Origin: JABMQB01 sp963677475 | GTDB lineage: Bacteria; Bacteroidota; Bacteroidia; Bacteroidales; Prolixibacteraceae | Direction of reading: 5' to 3' | Assembly: GCA_963677475.2 (NCBI GenBank) | Contig: CAXXQD010000022.1 | Location: 496,001-560,000 of the forward strand | DNA length: 64,000 bases | Notes under the pieces: model-generated | Database searches by the model: none | Told to the model about the DNA's origin: nothing | What the model saw: only the letters and a program-made list of their open reading frames with translations | Shown: piece after piece, positions 21,885-30,526 of the stretch | How the letters are laid out: the number at the start of each line of letters is the position of its first letter | How positions within the stretch are numbered: the stretch's first letter is position 1 | Program-made: the position numbers and the translations under genes

Positions 21885-23405
21885 CTATTTTGTTGATACC
21901 GTTTTGTCATACGTGGCCTCCCTTTGTTGTGCTTCTTCCATCCATTGTGGCACCACCGTTTTAATGAAATGTTCTTTTTCCTCATTTAACTGATCCATGT
22001 CAAGTCCAATAAATTTCTGGGCTTTGGCTTTTGTGTCAATGTCAGGGTAGGGAATTGCTTCGTTGTGTCCAAGACTTGCAAGCAATCTTGCCAGCTCTAT
22101 CCTGGTTTCCTGGGCAATTGTAATTCCGGTGGCAATAATTCTACTTGTTTCAGTTGGTGCATGAAATGATCCTCCATGGCTGGCTGCGGCATAATCCCAC
22201 CTCCATTGAGCATGCCTTATTCCCATAAGTATCGATTGCATTTGCTCATCTGTAGCGCCAAGGTCCCAAGCGGATTTTGCTTCGATATGAGCGTGTACCA
22301 GTAATTCCTCTAATTTATCCCTGTTCTCAATAATTTGATCTTGTCTTTCATACACATTAAGCGCAAGAGTTTTAGCCTCTTCTCTGTGGCACACCTGGCA
22401 TGAGTTGGCAATATTGTTTAGAGGCGATTGCATTTTATGATCCGTGAATTTCTGTCCGCCTTCACTTTTATAGGGCATATGGCAATCGGCACAAGAAACC
22501 CCTCTTTGGGCGTGAATTCCCTTTTGAAACATTTCATATCCCGGATGCTGGGCCTTAAGCATTGGGGCTTTACTCAATTTATGTGTCCAATCTTTAAAAT
22601 CAAGTTCATCATAATATTCTTCCATTGCTTCAACAGTCATACCTTTATCCCACGGGAAGGTTAAATAGTTTGCGCCGTCAACAATGTTTTTATTAAAATA
22701 ATACTCTACATGACATTGGGCACAAACCAAGCTTCTCATTTCCTGATAACTAGCTTTTTTTATGTCTTTACCTTGTCGTTCAAAAGCTTCAATAAGTGCG
22801 GGCCTGGTTATGGTAAGGTTCATGGTTTTGGGTTCGTGACAATCGGCACAACCAATTCCATTGACCACCTCGGCGCCAAGTTCAGCCCACATTCCTGTAT
22901 AAAATTGAGCAACACCCCTTTCATTCATTAACCTTGGCACATCCGGACTTTTACATGTCCAGCATGTTGATGGCATGGGGCCATCTTTTGCATTTTCAGG
23001 TGCGCCTGTCCTCAACGTATTGTGAATATCGGTTACGGCATAATAATGCCCCCTGCCTTGATTGTAATCTTTAGAGAAACCATATCCAGCCCATAAGACA
23101 ACCAAACGCGGATCAACATCCAGCATGTCTATCATATGGTTGCCATTGTATTTGCTCCTAAATGATGTGTCTGCTGTTTGAAGGTAAGATTGGTATTCCC
23201 TCGGATAATTTTCTCCCCATACTTCATTTCTGGGTTCAAATTCATTAATCTTATTTTTGGGGACATTGACGTATGCTGCTTCAGTTCTCCTCTCAAGTAT
23301 TGAAGAGGCTAGCAAACCTAATAAGAATACGACGCTTATTGTGATTAAAAATAACAACCATGCCAACCACGGTTTTTTTTCTGTTAATGATGAGTATGAT
23401 TTCAT
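21885..23405 (-). CDS. nrfA: ammonia-forming cytochrome c nitrite reductase, catalytic subunit
   Basis: The 506-residue protein has an N-terminal membrane anchor or uncleaved signal (16-36) and five haem motifs. The active-site CWTCK (148-152) has Lys as proximal ligand, and the four CxxCH motifs are at 186-190, 228-232, 305-309 and 336-340. KGIHAQRGVSC and LKAQHPGYE match the conserved region around the active site and calcium. NrfA reduces nitrite to ammonium with six electrons in the periplasm. It sits nine bases downstream of nrfH. All key residues are present. Confidence 0.97.
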   Translation of the reverse strand: MKSYSSLTEKKPWLAWLLFLITISVVFLLGLLASSILERRTEAAYVNVPKNKINEFEPRNEVWGENYPREYQSYLQTADTSFRSKYNGNHMIDMLDVDPRLVVLWAGYGFSKDYNQGRGHYYAVTDIHNTLRTGAPENAKDGPMPSTCWTCKSPDVPRLMNERGVAQFYTGMWAELGAEVVNGIGCADCHEPKTMNLTITRPALIEAFERQGKDIKKASYQEMRSLVCAQCHVEYYFNKNIVDGANYLTFPWDKGMTVEAMEEYYDELDFKDWTHKLSKAPMLKAQHPGYEMFQKGIHAQRGVSCADCHMPYKSEGGQKFTDHKMQSPLNNIANSCQVCHREEAKTLALNVYERQDQIIENRDKLEELLVHAHIEAKSAWDLGATDEQMQSILMGIRHAQWRWDYAAASHGGSFHAPTETSRIIATGITIAQETRIELARLLASLGHNEAIPYPDIDTKAKAQKFIGLDMDQLNEEKEHFIKTVVPQWMEEAQQREATYDKTVSTK

Positions 23406-23413
23406 TTTCGTAA

Positions 23414-23992
23414 TTATTTAGTTGTTTTAATATATTCTTTTATCCATTCAGGAACAGGGCTCTGAGGTAATGGAACTTGGGCGTTTGGTACGCTGGATAA
23501 ACTATTTACCCTGCCATGTGGAACTTCTCTGTGGCAATCCCAGCATTTTCTATTCTTCAAATGTTCCAATTGATGTAAGGTTTGTTGCCCTGGCTTTTGA
23601 TTATTTAAAAGCATTGAATGGCATCTCACGCAATTGTGGTGTACTACTTCTGCTCCTTCTTCTTTGATGAAAATAACCTGGGGTTCTTTTCTCAATGTAA
23701 ATATTGTGGCATGCCTCAGTCCATCTTTAGCTTTAAAATAATACTTGTTAAAAACATTGTTGTGCGGAACATGGCAATCGTTGCAATGTGCAACTTGCCT
23801 ATGTGAACTATGGTTCCACGTTGCATATTGAGGAGCCATAATATGGCAATTGGTGCAGGTTTCCGGCTTGTCCGACAGATAAGAGTGGGCTTTCGAAACA
23901 TAAATTGTAAACAAAGTAAGTCCAACTATTATACTTGTTAGGATCATCACAGTAAATCTCCAACGTGGCGGCGGAAGTAGTTTTACTAGCAT
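23414..23992 (-). CDS. nrfH: cytochrome c nitrite reductase small subunit (quinol dehydrogenase)
   Basis: The 192-residue NapC/NirT-type protein has one N-terminal membrane helix (about 13-32) and four CxxCH haem motifs at 46-50, 70-74, 121-125 and 150-154. The first motif is followed by the conserved CHIM, whose Met is a haem ligand in known NrfH. It takes electrons from menaquinol and passes them to NrfA. It is the first gene of the operon, 53 bases from a palindromic operator candidate (24045-24062). Confidence 0.96.
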   Translation of the reverse strand: MLVKLLPPPRWRFTVMILTSIIVGLTLFTIYVSKAHSYLSDKPETCTNCHIMAPQYATWNHSSHRQVAHCNDCHVPHNNVFNKYYFKAKDGLRHATIFTLRKEPQVIFIKEEGAEVVHHNCVRCHSMLLNNQKPGQQTLHQLEHLKNRKCWDCHREVPHGRVNSLSSVPNAQVPLPQSPVPEWIKEYIKTTK

Positions 23993-24044
23993 AGGTTGTA
24001 ATCTCTTAATTTTAAGTAAAGTTCAAGTAATTCAGGATCTTATT

Positions 24045-24062
24045 TTGTAACCAATGTTACAA
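24045..24062. promoter_or_regulatory. Crp/Fnr-type palindromic operator upstream of nrfH
   Basis: TTGTAACCAATGTTACAA is a perfect 7-bp inverted repeat with a 4-base spacer, the size and shape of a Crp/Fnr-family site (compare FNR TTGATnnnnATCAA). It lies 53 bases before nrfH and about 196 bases before the divergent porin gene. It probably binds a nitrosative- or redox-responsive regulator. The rest of the 266-base gap holds a -7-like TAATTTTG at 24176-24183 facing the porin gene, without a well-placed -33. Confidence 0.65.
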
Positions 24063-24258
24063 TTTACGATATAAGCGAAGTATAGTTATTTAATAGAATT
24101 ATTTAAAACGGGAATAAATAAGAAACTTATGTTCTTTAGCAAGGAGTTTGTTATGTGTGTTCGTCAATTAAGTGCTAATTTTGCTATCTGAAGATAACAA
24201 TCTGTTTGTTTCTTCAAGCTACTGACTTTTTATAAAAACCATTAATTAACTTTTAACT

Positions 24259-25500
24259 ATGAAAAGAGTTCTTCTTTTTTTATTTGTAGTTTTAACAATA
24301 TCCGCTTATCCTCAGGGTATTGAGACCAGTCAAAAAATTAAAATGGACATTTCAGGTTTTGTACGAAACGATTTTATTATCGATTCAAGAAGAAATGTTG
24401 ATGCATGCGACCACTTATTGGAATTGTACCCAAAGGCACCGGTGTTAGATGCTAATGGTGATGATATTAATGCACAGGCAAGTGCTACATTCTTAAATAT
24501 CTTTTCCCGTTTCGGAACCAGGTTCTCTGGCTTGGAATTAGGGAAAGCAAAAGTTGGGGCCTATATCGAGTTTGATTTCACCGGAGGTTCCGGTGCGACG
24601 AACAGTTTAAGGTTCAGGCACGCTTATACCCAGTTTTCCTGGGAAAAAACAAAATTATTATTTGGGCGCACGTGGCATCCTTCGTTTATCGAGAAGGTGT
24701 TCCCGAGTACCCTAAATGAGAATACAGGCTTGCCTTTTCAGGTCTTTAACCGGAGCCCCCAGCTTAGGCTAACACATCAATTAAATTCGAAACTTGATTT
24801 AATTGCGGCAGCAGTTTACCAGGTAAAATACATGAATTTTGGTCCCGATGGGAAAAGCCCGCAATATCAGCAAGATGCCATGATCCCAAACCTTCATTTG
24901 CAATTGCAATATTACGATGCCAACTGGGTGTTGGGCGCTGGCTTTGATTGGAAAAGCATTCAGCCCAGAACTTCAACCACGGGAAGCCAGGGGACATTTA
25001 AAACCAACGAGAAACTGAATACTTATGCTGCATTGGCATATTTAAAATACACAAAAGGGAAATTTCAACTAAAAGTAAAATCAATGTTAGGGCAAAATGT
25101 TTCTGAAAGTATATTGCCTGGTGGCTATGCCGTCGAAAGCCTAAATACAACGACAGGGAAAGAAACTTATACCCCAACAAACCACTTATTTAACTTTGTA
25201 AATTTTACGTATGGTGGTGCTTGGAAAGTTGGATTGTTTGCAGGTTATATGAAAAACCTTGGAACATGTTGTAACCCTTTATCAGCTGACTTATTTTATG
25301 CGCGTTCTCCCAATATTGATGAGATTTACAGAATTTCCCCTCAATTAATTTATAATTACAAAAACTTTATGTTTGGATGGGAAATGAGTACAACAACTGC
25401 CGCTTATGGAGATATTGACGTGAATGATAAAGCAAAAGTTAAAAATACAGAGAACGTAACAAATTTTAGAAATATGATTTCTATCGCCTATAAGTTTTAA
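24259..25500 (+). CDS. outer-membrane porin (beta-barrel)
   Basis: The 413-residue protein has a signal peptide ending near SAYPQG. The mature part IKMDISGFVRNDFIIDSRRNVD, then GAYIEFDFTGGSGATNSLRFRHAYTQFSWEKTKLLFGRTWHP, is the layout of DcaP- or OprO-like porins, and the C-terminal residue is Phe (AYKF). Substrate unknown. It is divergent from nrfH and shares its upstream region, so common control through the operator at 24045 is possible. A terminator follows. Confidence 0.75.
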   Translation: MKRVLLFLFVVLTISAYPQGIETSQKIKMDISGFVRNDFIIDSRRNVDACDHLLELYPKAPVLDANGDDINAQASATFLNIFSRFGTRFSGLELGKAKVGAYIEFDFTGGSGATNSLRFRHAYTQFSWEKTKLLFGRTWHPSFIEKVFPSTLNENTGLPFQVFNRSPQLRLTHQLNSKLDLIAAAVYQVKYMNFGPDGKSPQYQQDAMIPNLHLQLQYYDANWVLGAGFDWKSIQPRTSTTGSQGTFKTNEKLNTYAALAYLKYTKGKFQLKVKSMLGQNVSESILPGGYAVESLNTTTGKETYTPTNHLFNFVNFTYGGAWKVGLFAGYMKNLGTCCNPLSADLFYARSPNIDEIYRISPQLIYNYKNFMFGWEMSTTTAAYGDIDVNDKAKVKNTENVTNFRNMISIAYKF

Positions 25501-25532
25501 GCAATGCATTAAATTTATAGTTGTAAAAATTG

Positions 25533-25576
25533 AAAGGCTGTCTGAATAATCGTAATTTTATCGGACAGCTTTTTTA
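25533..25576 (+). terminator. intrinsic terminator after the porin gene
   Basis: GCTGTCTGA (25537-25545) pairs with TCGGACAGC (25561-25569), nine pairs with one G-T, and the flanking A and T runs extend it. Six T follow. It isolates the porin gene from the ACT-iorAB unit. Confidence 0.85.
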
Positions 25577-25595
25577 GCTTTTAACGTTTAAAAAT

Positions 25596-26033
25596 ATGGC
25601 TATGGCATACGAAGTTTCTGTTTTTCTTGAAAACAAGATTGCGCATTTCGAGTTGATTACAAAAGCATTGAAAGATGAAGGTGTAAACATCCGATCATTA
25701 ACTTTATTAAACATGGCACATGGTTGGGGAACTTTAAATTTATTGGTCGACCAACCTGAAAAAGCGTACAAAGTACTCACCGAAAAAGGCAATTCAGTGG
25801 TGTTGCGCGAAGTAGTTGCACTTGAAATGAAAGATAAAACAGGCGGTTTGGATGAGCTATTATTAAAAATCGCAAAAGCCGGAATCCATTTTGATAATGC
25901 TTACACCCGTTTGCTAGCCGAGAAACAAATTGCAATTCTAATCCTGGAGGTATCCGATGTTTTGGAAGCTAAGGAACGATTATTAAAAAATGGTATTGTT
26001 CCTTTAGATTCAAAGGCAGTTTATGGCAAATAA
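25596..26033 (+). CDS. tandem ACT-domain protein
   Basis: The 145-residue protein consists of two ACT modules, about 5-70 (YEVSVFLENKIAHFELITKALKDEGVNIRSLTL) and 72-140 (GGLDELLLKIAKAGIHFDNAYTRL). ACT modules bind amino acids and usually regulate enzymes. A similar tandem ACT protein follows paaK at 29938, and both flank iorAB/paaK. A sensor role for an aromatic or branched amino acid in this pathway is therefore inferred. ATG 25596 and an in-frame ATG two codons later are both plausible starts. Confidence 0.85.
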   Translation: MAMAYEVSVFLENKIAHFELITKALKDEGVNIRSLTLLNMAHGWGTLNLLVDQPEKAYKVLTEKGNSVVLREVVALEMKDKTGGLDELLLKIAKAGIHFDNAYTRLLAEKQIAILILEVSDVLEAKERLLKNGIVPLDSKAVYGK

Positions 26034-26124
26034 CCCTTCTAATCTATATTGATTCTTAATAATTGATACCTGACAATTGTAACCTTTCCTTGTTTCAATT
26101 TTGATAATTTTGTTGTCATTGAAA

Positions 26125-27741
26125 ATGGCAGCTATGAAAAAGGAATTATTGTTAGGCGTTGAGGCTATTGCCCAAGCCGCGATAGATGGTGGTATTTCAG
26201 GTGTTTACGCATATCCGGGTACACCTTCGACAGAAATCACAGAGTACATACAGGAAAGTAAAGTTGCAAAACAAAAAGGTATTCGCAGTAAGTGGTCGGC
26301 AAACGAAAAAACTGCTTACGAAGCGGCTTTGGGCATGTCGTATGCAGGAAAACGTGCAATGGTTTGCATGAAGCATGTTGGGCTTAACGTGGCAGCTGAT
26401 GCATTTATGAATTCGGCGATCACGGGCATTAATGGCGGCTTGGTAGTGACTGTTGCCGATGATCCTTCGATGCATTCTTCTCAAAACGAACAGGATTCCA
26501 GGTTTTATGGAAAATTTGCTATGATCCCGGTACTCGAGCCAGGTAACCAACAGGAAGCTTACGATATGGTTTATCGGGCTTTTAAACTTTCTGAGGAATT
26601 GGCCCTTCCTGTGATGGTTCGGATAACAACCCGCCTGGCACATTCAAGGGCAGGGATTCTTTGTGAAGAACAATTACCTGAAAACAATTTGGTGTTGCCT
26701 TCCGATCCAAGTCAATTTGTATTATTGCCTGCAATTGCGAGGGGCAGGTATAAAAGTTTGTTGGGTAAACAAAAAATATTTGAAGATTATTCCAACGATT
26801 CAAATTATAATTCATTAAAAATAGGAACAGATAAAAGCCTTGGGATAATTGCTTGTGGGATTGCCTACAACTATTTGCTCGAAAATTATAAAAATGAACC
26901 TTGTCCTTACACTTGCTTAAAACTATCACAATATCCAATTCCCAAAAAACTTATTGAACAATTGGAGAGAAATTGCGAGGAAGTATTGGTATTGGAAGAA
27001 GGTTACCCAATTGTTGAAGAAGCAGTGAAGGGTATGTTCAAAAAAGACATAAAAGTATGTGGTCGCCTTTCAGGGGCGCTCCCACGGGATGGGGAACTTA
27101 ATGCCGACCTGGTGGCAAAGGCGCTCGGGAAGGAGGTCTTAACAGGCGAGGCTGTTCCGGATATTGTTGTAAATCGTCCTCCGGCATTGTGTCAGGGCTG
27201 CGGGCATCAAAATATGTATGAGGCATTGAATGAAGCATTAAGTAATTATACGAAAGGACGTGTGTTTTCAGATATCGGTTGTTATACCCTGGGGGCCCTT
27301 CCTCCTTATAAAAGTATTTATTCCTGTGTGGATATGGGTGCATCGGTTACCATGGCAAAAGGTGCAGCCGATGCAGGTTTGATTCCATCCGTTGCGGTTA
27401 TTGGGGATTCAACGTTTACACATTCCGGAATAACCGGATTATTAGATGCTGTTAACGACAAATCGAATATTGTTGTGGTAATTTCCGATAACGAGTCAGT
27501 GTCGATGACCGGAGGTCAGGAATCTTCAGCACTTGGCAAGCTTGAAGCCATTTGTGAGGGAGTTGGCGTGCATCCCGACCATATTCGTGTGGCTGTACCT
27601 TTATATAAAAACCACGATGAAATGTTGCACATATTTAATGAAGAAATTGCCTATGAAGGCGTTTCCGTAATTATTTTCCGGCGCGAATGTATTCAGGCAA
27701 TGGCACGAAGAAAAAGAATGCAAAAAAACTTAAAAGTATGA
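26125..27741 (+). CDS. iorA: indolepyruvate:ferredoxin oxidoreductase alpha subunit
   Basis: The 538-residue protein has an N-terminal pyrimidine-binding domain (GVYAYPGTPSTEI, then SKWSANEKTAYEAALG), a central domain, and a C-terminal thiamine-diphosphate domain with PALCQGCGHQNMYEAL and GDSTFTHSGITGLLDAVNDK followed by DN. IOR converts aryl pyruvates and CoA to aryl-acetyl-CoA with reduction of ferredoxin. The C-terminal two-cluster ferredoxin domain of archaeal IorA is missing; the protein ends shortly after the TPP domain. I chose ATG 26125. A -7-like TAATTTTG (26105-26112) overlaps a TTG at 26101, which makes that upstream start unlikely. It overlaps iorB by 4 bases (ATGA). Confidence 0.93.
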   Translation: MAAMKKELLLGVEAIAQAAIDGGISGVYAYPGTPSTEITEYIQESKVAKQKGIRSKWSANEKTAYEAALGMSYAGKRAMVCMKHVGLNVAADAFMNSAITGINGGLVVTVADDPSMHSSQNEQDSRFYGKFAMIPVLEPGNQQEAYDMVYRAFKLSEELALPVMVRITTRLAHSRAGILCEEQLPENNLVLPSDPSQFVLLPAIARGRYKSLLGKQKIFEDYSNDSNYNSLKIGTDKSLGIIACGIAYNYLLENYKNEPCPYTCLKLSQYPIPKKLIEQLERNCEEVLVLEEGYPIVEEAVKGMFKKDIKVCGRLSGALPRDGELNADLVAKALGKEVLTGEAVPDIVVNRPPALCQGCGHQNMYEALNEALSNYTKGRVFSDIGCYTLGALPPYKSIYSCVDMGASVTMAKGAADAGLIPSVAVIGDSTFTHSGITGLLDAVNDKSNIVVVISDNESVSMTGGQESSALGKLEAICEGVGVHPDHIRVAVPLYKNHDEMLHIFNEEIAYEGVSVIIFRRECIQAMARRKRMQKNLKV

Positions 27742-28319
27742 AAACAGATATAATAATAGCTGGGGTAGGCGGACAGGGTATTTTGTCTATTGCTTCTATT
27801 CTTGGGGAGGCATCGCTCAATAACAATTTATTTATAAAACAAGCTGAAACACATGGGATGAGCCAACGAGGTGGCGCGGTTGTATCGCACTTGAGGATAT
27901 CGGATAAGGAAATCGCTTCTGATCTGATCCCTTTGGGAACTGCGGATATTATTTTGGCAGTTGAGCCAATGGAAGCATTACGGTACCTGCCATTTTTATC
28001 AAAAACCGGATATGTGGTCACCAGCATTACACCATTTATGAATATCCCTAATTATCCGGATATTCAGGACATTATCAATGAAATAAAAAAACAAACGCAC
28101 CATGTTGCAATCGATGCCGATAAAATTGCAATCGAAATTGGAAACAAAAGGGCTTCAAATATGGTTATGTTGGGTGCTGCTTCCGAATTTATATCCATTG
28201 CTTCCGAAAAAATTGAGGAAGGGATCAAACATAAATTTTCAAAAAAAGGGGAAGATATGGTCACATTAAATATTAATGCATATAACGCAGGCCGGAAATT
28301 TGCCCTGGAAAATAAATAA
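27738..28319 (+). CDS. iorB: indolepyruvate:ferredoxin oxidoreductase beta subunit
   Basis: The 193-residue protein is of the gamma type of 2-oxoacid oxidoreductases: TDIIIAGVGGQGILSIASILGEA at the N-terminus, then QAETHGMSQRGGAVVSHLRI. It forms the heterodimer with IorA that acts on aromatic 2-oxoacids. ATG 27738 overlaps the iorA stop in an ATGA junction, indicating translational coupling. A longer reading frame starting 51 bases upstream inside iorA is ignored for that reason. Confidence 0.93.
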   Translation: MKTDIIIAGVGGQGILSIASILGEASLNNNLFIKQAETHGMSQRGGAVVSHLRISDKEIASDLIPLGTADIILAVEPMEALRYLPFLSKTGYVVTSITPFMNIPNYPDIQDIINEIKKQTHHVAIDADKIAIEIGNKRASNMVMLGAASEFISIASEKIEEGIKHKFSKKGEDMVTLNINAYNAGRKFALENK

Positions 28320-28397
28320 CCTTCTATTTGCACCATATGTTCTTTATTGAGATTGAAAATAAATTGGAATAATTCTGGTTGAACTACCCTATAATCC

Positions 28398-28427
28398 TTG
28401 TGTTTACTGGTAATTTTTATATTTTTG
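28398..28427 (+). promoter_or_regulatory. promoter upstream of paaK
   Basis: TTG at 28398-28400 and TATTTTTG at 28420-28427 with 19 bases between are a full match to the Bacteroidota consensus. The implied start lies about 200 bases before the paaK ATG, so the transcript has a long leader. This fills part of the 315-base gap after iorB. Confidence 0.7.
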
Positions 28428-28554
28428 ATTGTCATTGGTTTTTCTGTTTATTGTGATCAATTAATTGTATTTATTCTTTGTTGAAAATAAGTTCTTTAAA
28501 AAAGAAAAGGTTATCCTTAGCTTATTGGTGACCTAACAATGGAAACCTTCTTTA

Positions 28555-28576
28555 GATCAAAACTGATAGTTTGATC
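28555..28576. promoter_or_regulatory. inverted repeat in the paaK leader
   Basis: GATCAAA (28555-28561) and TTTGATC (28570-28576) form a perfect 7-bp inverted repeat with an 8-base spacer, and the second arm extends into the palindrome TTTGATCAAA (28570-28579). It sits 60 bases before the paaK ATG and downstream of the predicted start site. It could be an operator or an RNA hairpin. No binding protein is known to me. Confidence 0.4.
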
Positions 28577-28634
28577 AAAAACGGAAGAGCTTAAAATTAA
28601 AAGACTTAAACGCTAACTAAATAATTTATCGTAC

Positions 28635-29933
28635 ATGATTTGGAATGAGAAAATTGAATGTGCATCGCGCGATGAGATGTCGGCAATTCAATCCGAAAGG
28701 TTAATAAAAACAGTTACTCGAATTTACCACAATATACCCAGTTACAGGGCAAAAATGCAGGAAGCAGGAATTGTTCCTGCCGACATAAGGTCAATTGATG
28801 ATTTAGTGAAATTGCCCTTCACTTTAAAAACCGACTTAAGGGACAATTATCCGTACGGAATGTTTACCGTTCCAATGAGTGAAATTGTGCGTGTGCATGC
28901 AAGTTCCGGAACCACCGGGCAGCCAACTGTTGTTGGGTACACACGGAACGATTTAAGCATGTGGGCTGAAGTTGTTACCCGTTCGTTGGGCATGGCCGGC
29001 GTACATAAAAACGATATTGTTCAGGTAGCCTACGGATATGGACTGTTTACTGGTGGACTTGGAATGCATTATGGAACAGAGAACCTTGGGGCAACGGTAA
29101 TACCAATATCGGGAGGAAACACAAAAAAGCAAATCCAAATTATGCAGGATTTTGGCTCAACTATTATTGCCTGCACGCCATCTTATGCATTATATCTGGC
29201 TGAAGTGTTGAACGAAATGGGAATTGATCCTGCCGATTTAAAATTGCGTGTTGGTATTTTTGGTGCTGAGCCATGGAGCGAAAATATGCGAAGCCAAATA
29301 GAAGATAACCTGAAAATTAAGGCCGTTGATATTTATGGATTAAGTGAGGTTATAGGTCCTGGGGTTTCTTGTGAGTGTGAACATCAGGTGGGGATGCACG
29401 TTAACGAAGATCATTTTGTGCCGGAAATAATTGATCCCGAAACTTTACAACCTCTTCCTGAAGGCGAAATTGGTGAATTGGTATTTTCAACCATTACCAA
29501 AGAAGGGATTCCTATTTTAAGGTACCGCACACGTGATTTAACACGCTTGAATTACGAAAAATGTGCTTGCGGGCGCACGCTGGTCCGAATGGAGAAATGC
29601 AAAGGAAGAAGCGATGATATGTTGATTATTAGGGGAGTAAATGTGTTTCCATCGCAAATTGAAAGCGTATTGCTGGAGATGAGCGAAACAGAGCCTCATT
29701 ACCAATTAATTGTTGAACGTGAAGGAAACCTCGATGTGCTTCAGCTATTGGTTGAAGTGCAGGAACAATTCTTTTCCGATGAAATCAGGGTGCTGCAAGA
29801 GTTGAAAAAGAAGATCACCCATAACATTCAGAGTACGCTTGGAATATCGGTCGATGTGAAGCTGGTTGAACCAAAAACCATAGAGCGAACTTCGGGAAAG
29901 GCAAAAAGAGTAATTGATAACCGTAAAATTTAA
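28635..29933 (+). CDS. paaK: phenylacetate-CoA ligase
   Basis: The 432-residue length is typical. The AMP-binding P-loop is VHASSGTTGQPTVVGYT (near 90-105). Further family motifs are DIYGLSEVIGPGV (near 235) and LRYRTRDLTRL (near 295), followed by the C-terminal lid with DMLIIRGVNVFPSQIE. It makes phenylacetyl-CoA (or related aryl-acetyl-CoA) from acid, ATP and CoA. With iorAB upstream, the pair could run between aryl-acetates and aryl-pyruvates in either direction. It is 4 bases from the second ACT gene. Confidence 0.94.
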   Translation: MIWNEKIECASRDEMSAIQSERLIKTVTRIYHNIPSYRAKMQEAGIVPADIRSIDDLVKLPFTLKTDLRDNYPYGMFTVPMSEIVRVHASSGTTGQPTVVGYTRNDLSMWAEVVTRSLGMAGVHKNDIVQVAYGYGLFTGGLGMHYGTENLGATVIPISGGNTKKQIQIMQDFGSTIIACTPSYALYLAEVLNEMGIDPADLKLRVGIFGAEPWSENMRSQIEDNLKIKAVDIYGLSEVIGPGVSCECEHQVGMHVNEDHFVPEIIDPETLQPLPEGEIGELVFSTITKEGIPILRYRTRDLTRLNYEKCACGRTLVRMEKCKGRSDDMLIIRGVNVFPSQIESVLLEMSETEPHYQLIVEREGNLDVLQLLVEVQEQFFSDEIRVLQELKKKITHNIQSTLGISVDVKLVEPKTIERTSGKAKRVIDNRKI

Positions 29934-29937
29934 GGCA

Positions 29938-30366
29938 ATGATAGTGAAACAAGTTTCTGTTTTCTTAGAAAACAAAGTTGGCCGGTTAAATGAAGTAACA
30001 CAACTTTTAGGCAATGCAGGAATCAATATTTCCGCCTTTAGCATTGCCGATACTTCAGATTTTGGTGTGTTGCGTATAATAACTGCCAACCCCGAGGAGG
30101 CTATTCAGGTTTTGAAGGAAAATAATTTTTCTGCAAAAATAACTGAGGTGCTTTTAATTAATAGTCCAAACAAACCTGGTGCATTGGCAAAAGCCCTTCA
30201 AATCCTGAATTCCGAAGACGTGTTTATCGAATATATTTATGCTTTCTCGATGGACAAAGATACAGCTGTAATTGTAATAAGGCCTTCAAATCTAAACAAG
30301 TGTATTGAAAAGTTGGAGATGCATAAAAGTGAACTCTTAACCAATGGCGATCACTACATTGTTTAA
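29938..30366 (+). CDS. tandem ACT-domain protein, second copy
   Basis: The 142-residue protein has two ACT modules: 2-68 (VKQVSVFLENKVGRLNEVTQLLGNAGINI) and 70-140 (INSPNKPGALAKALQILNSEDVFIEYIYAF). It begins four bases after paaK, so the two are one unit. The same domain pair precedes iorA at 25596. ATG 29938 is preferred; a TTG at 29914 inside paaK is not credible. It is probably an amino-acid-responsive regulator of the ligase or the pathway. Confidence 0.88.
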   Translation: MIVKQVSVFLENKVGRLNEVTQLLGNAGINISAFSIADTSDFGVLRIITANPEEAIQVLKENNFSAKITEVLLINSPNKPGALAKALQILNSEDVFIEYIYAFSMDKDTAVIVIRPSNLNKCIEKLEMHKSELLTNGDHYIV

Positions 30367-30475
30367 TAATTTATAGGCATTTAAGTACTTTTTATAGGGC
30401 AAGTCGCGGCTTTCACTCATCCCATTATAATGAAACAAATGTTTTATTAAGGTTATGCTTCAATACCTTCGGGTG

Positions 30476-30504
30476 TTGTGTACATGCTTTAATTTGTATC
30501 TTTG
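30476..30504 (+). promoter_or_regulatory. promoter for pheA
   Basis: TTG at 30476-30478 and TATCTTTG at 30497-30504 are spaced by 18 bases. The predicted start lies about 15 bases before the pheA ATG. Confidence 0.65.
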
Positions 30505-30526
30505 ATACCTGAATTAATTATTACTT

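Noticed and set aside
26077..26094. Second copy of the nrf operator before iorA
   Set aside because: Only the half-site TTGTAAC is present; the other half does not pair.
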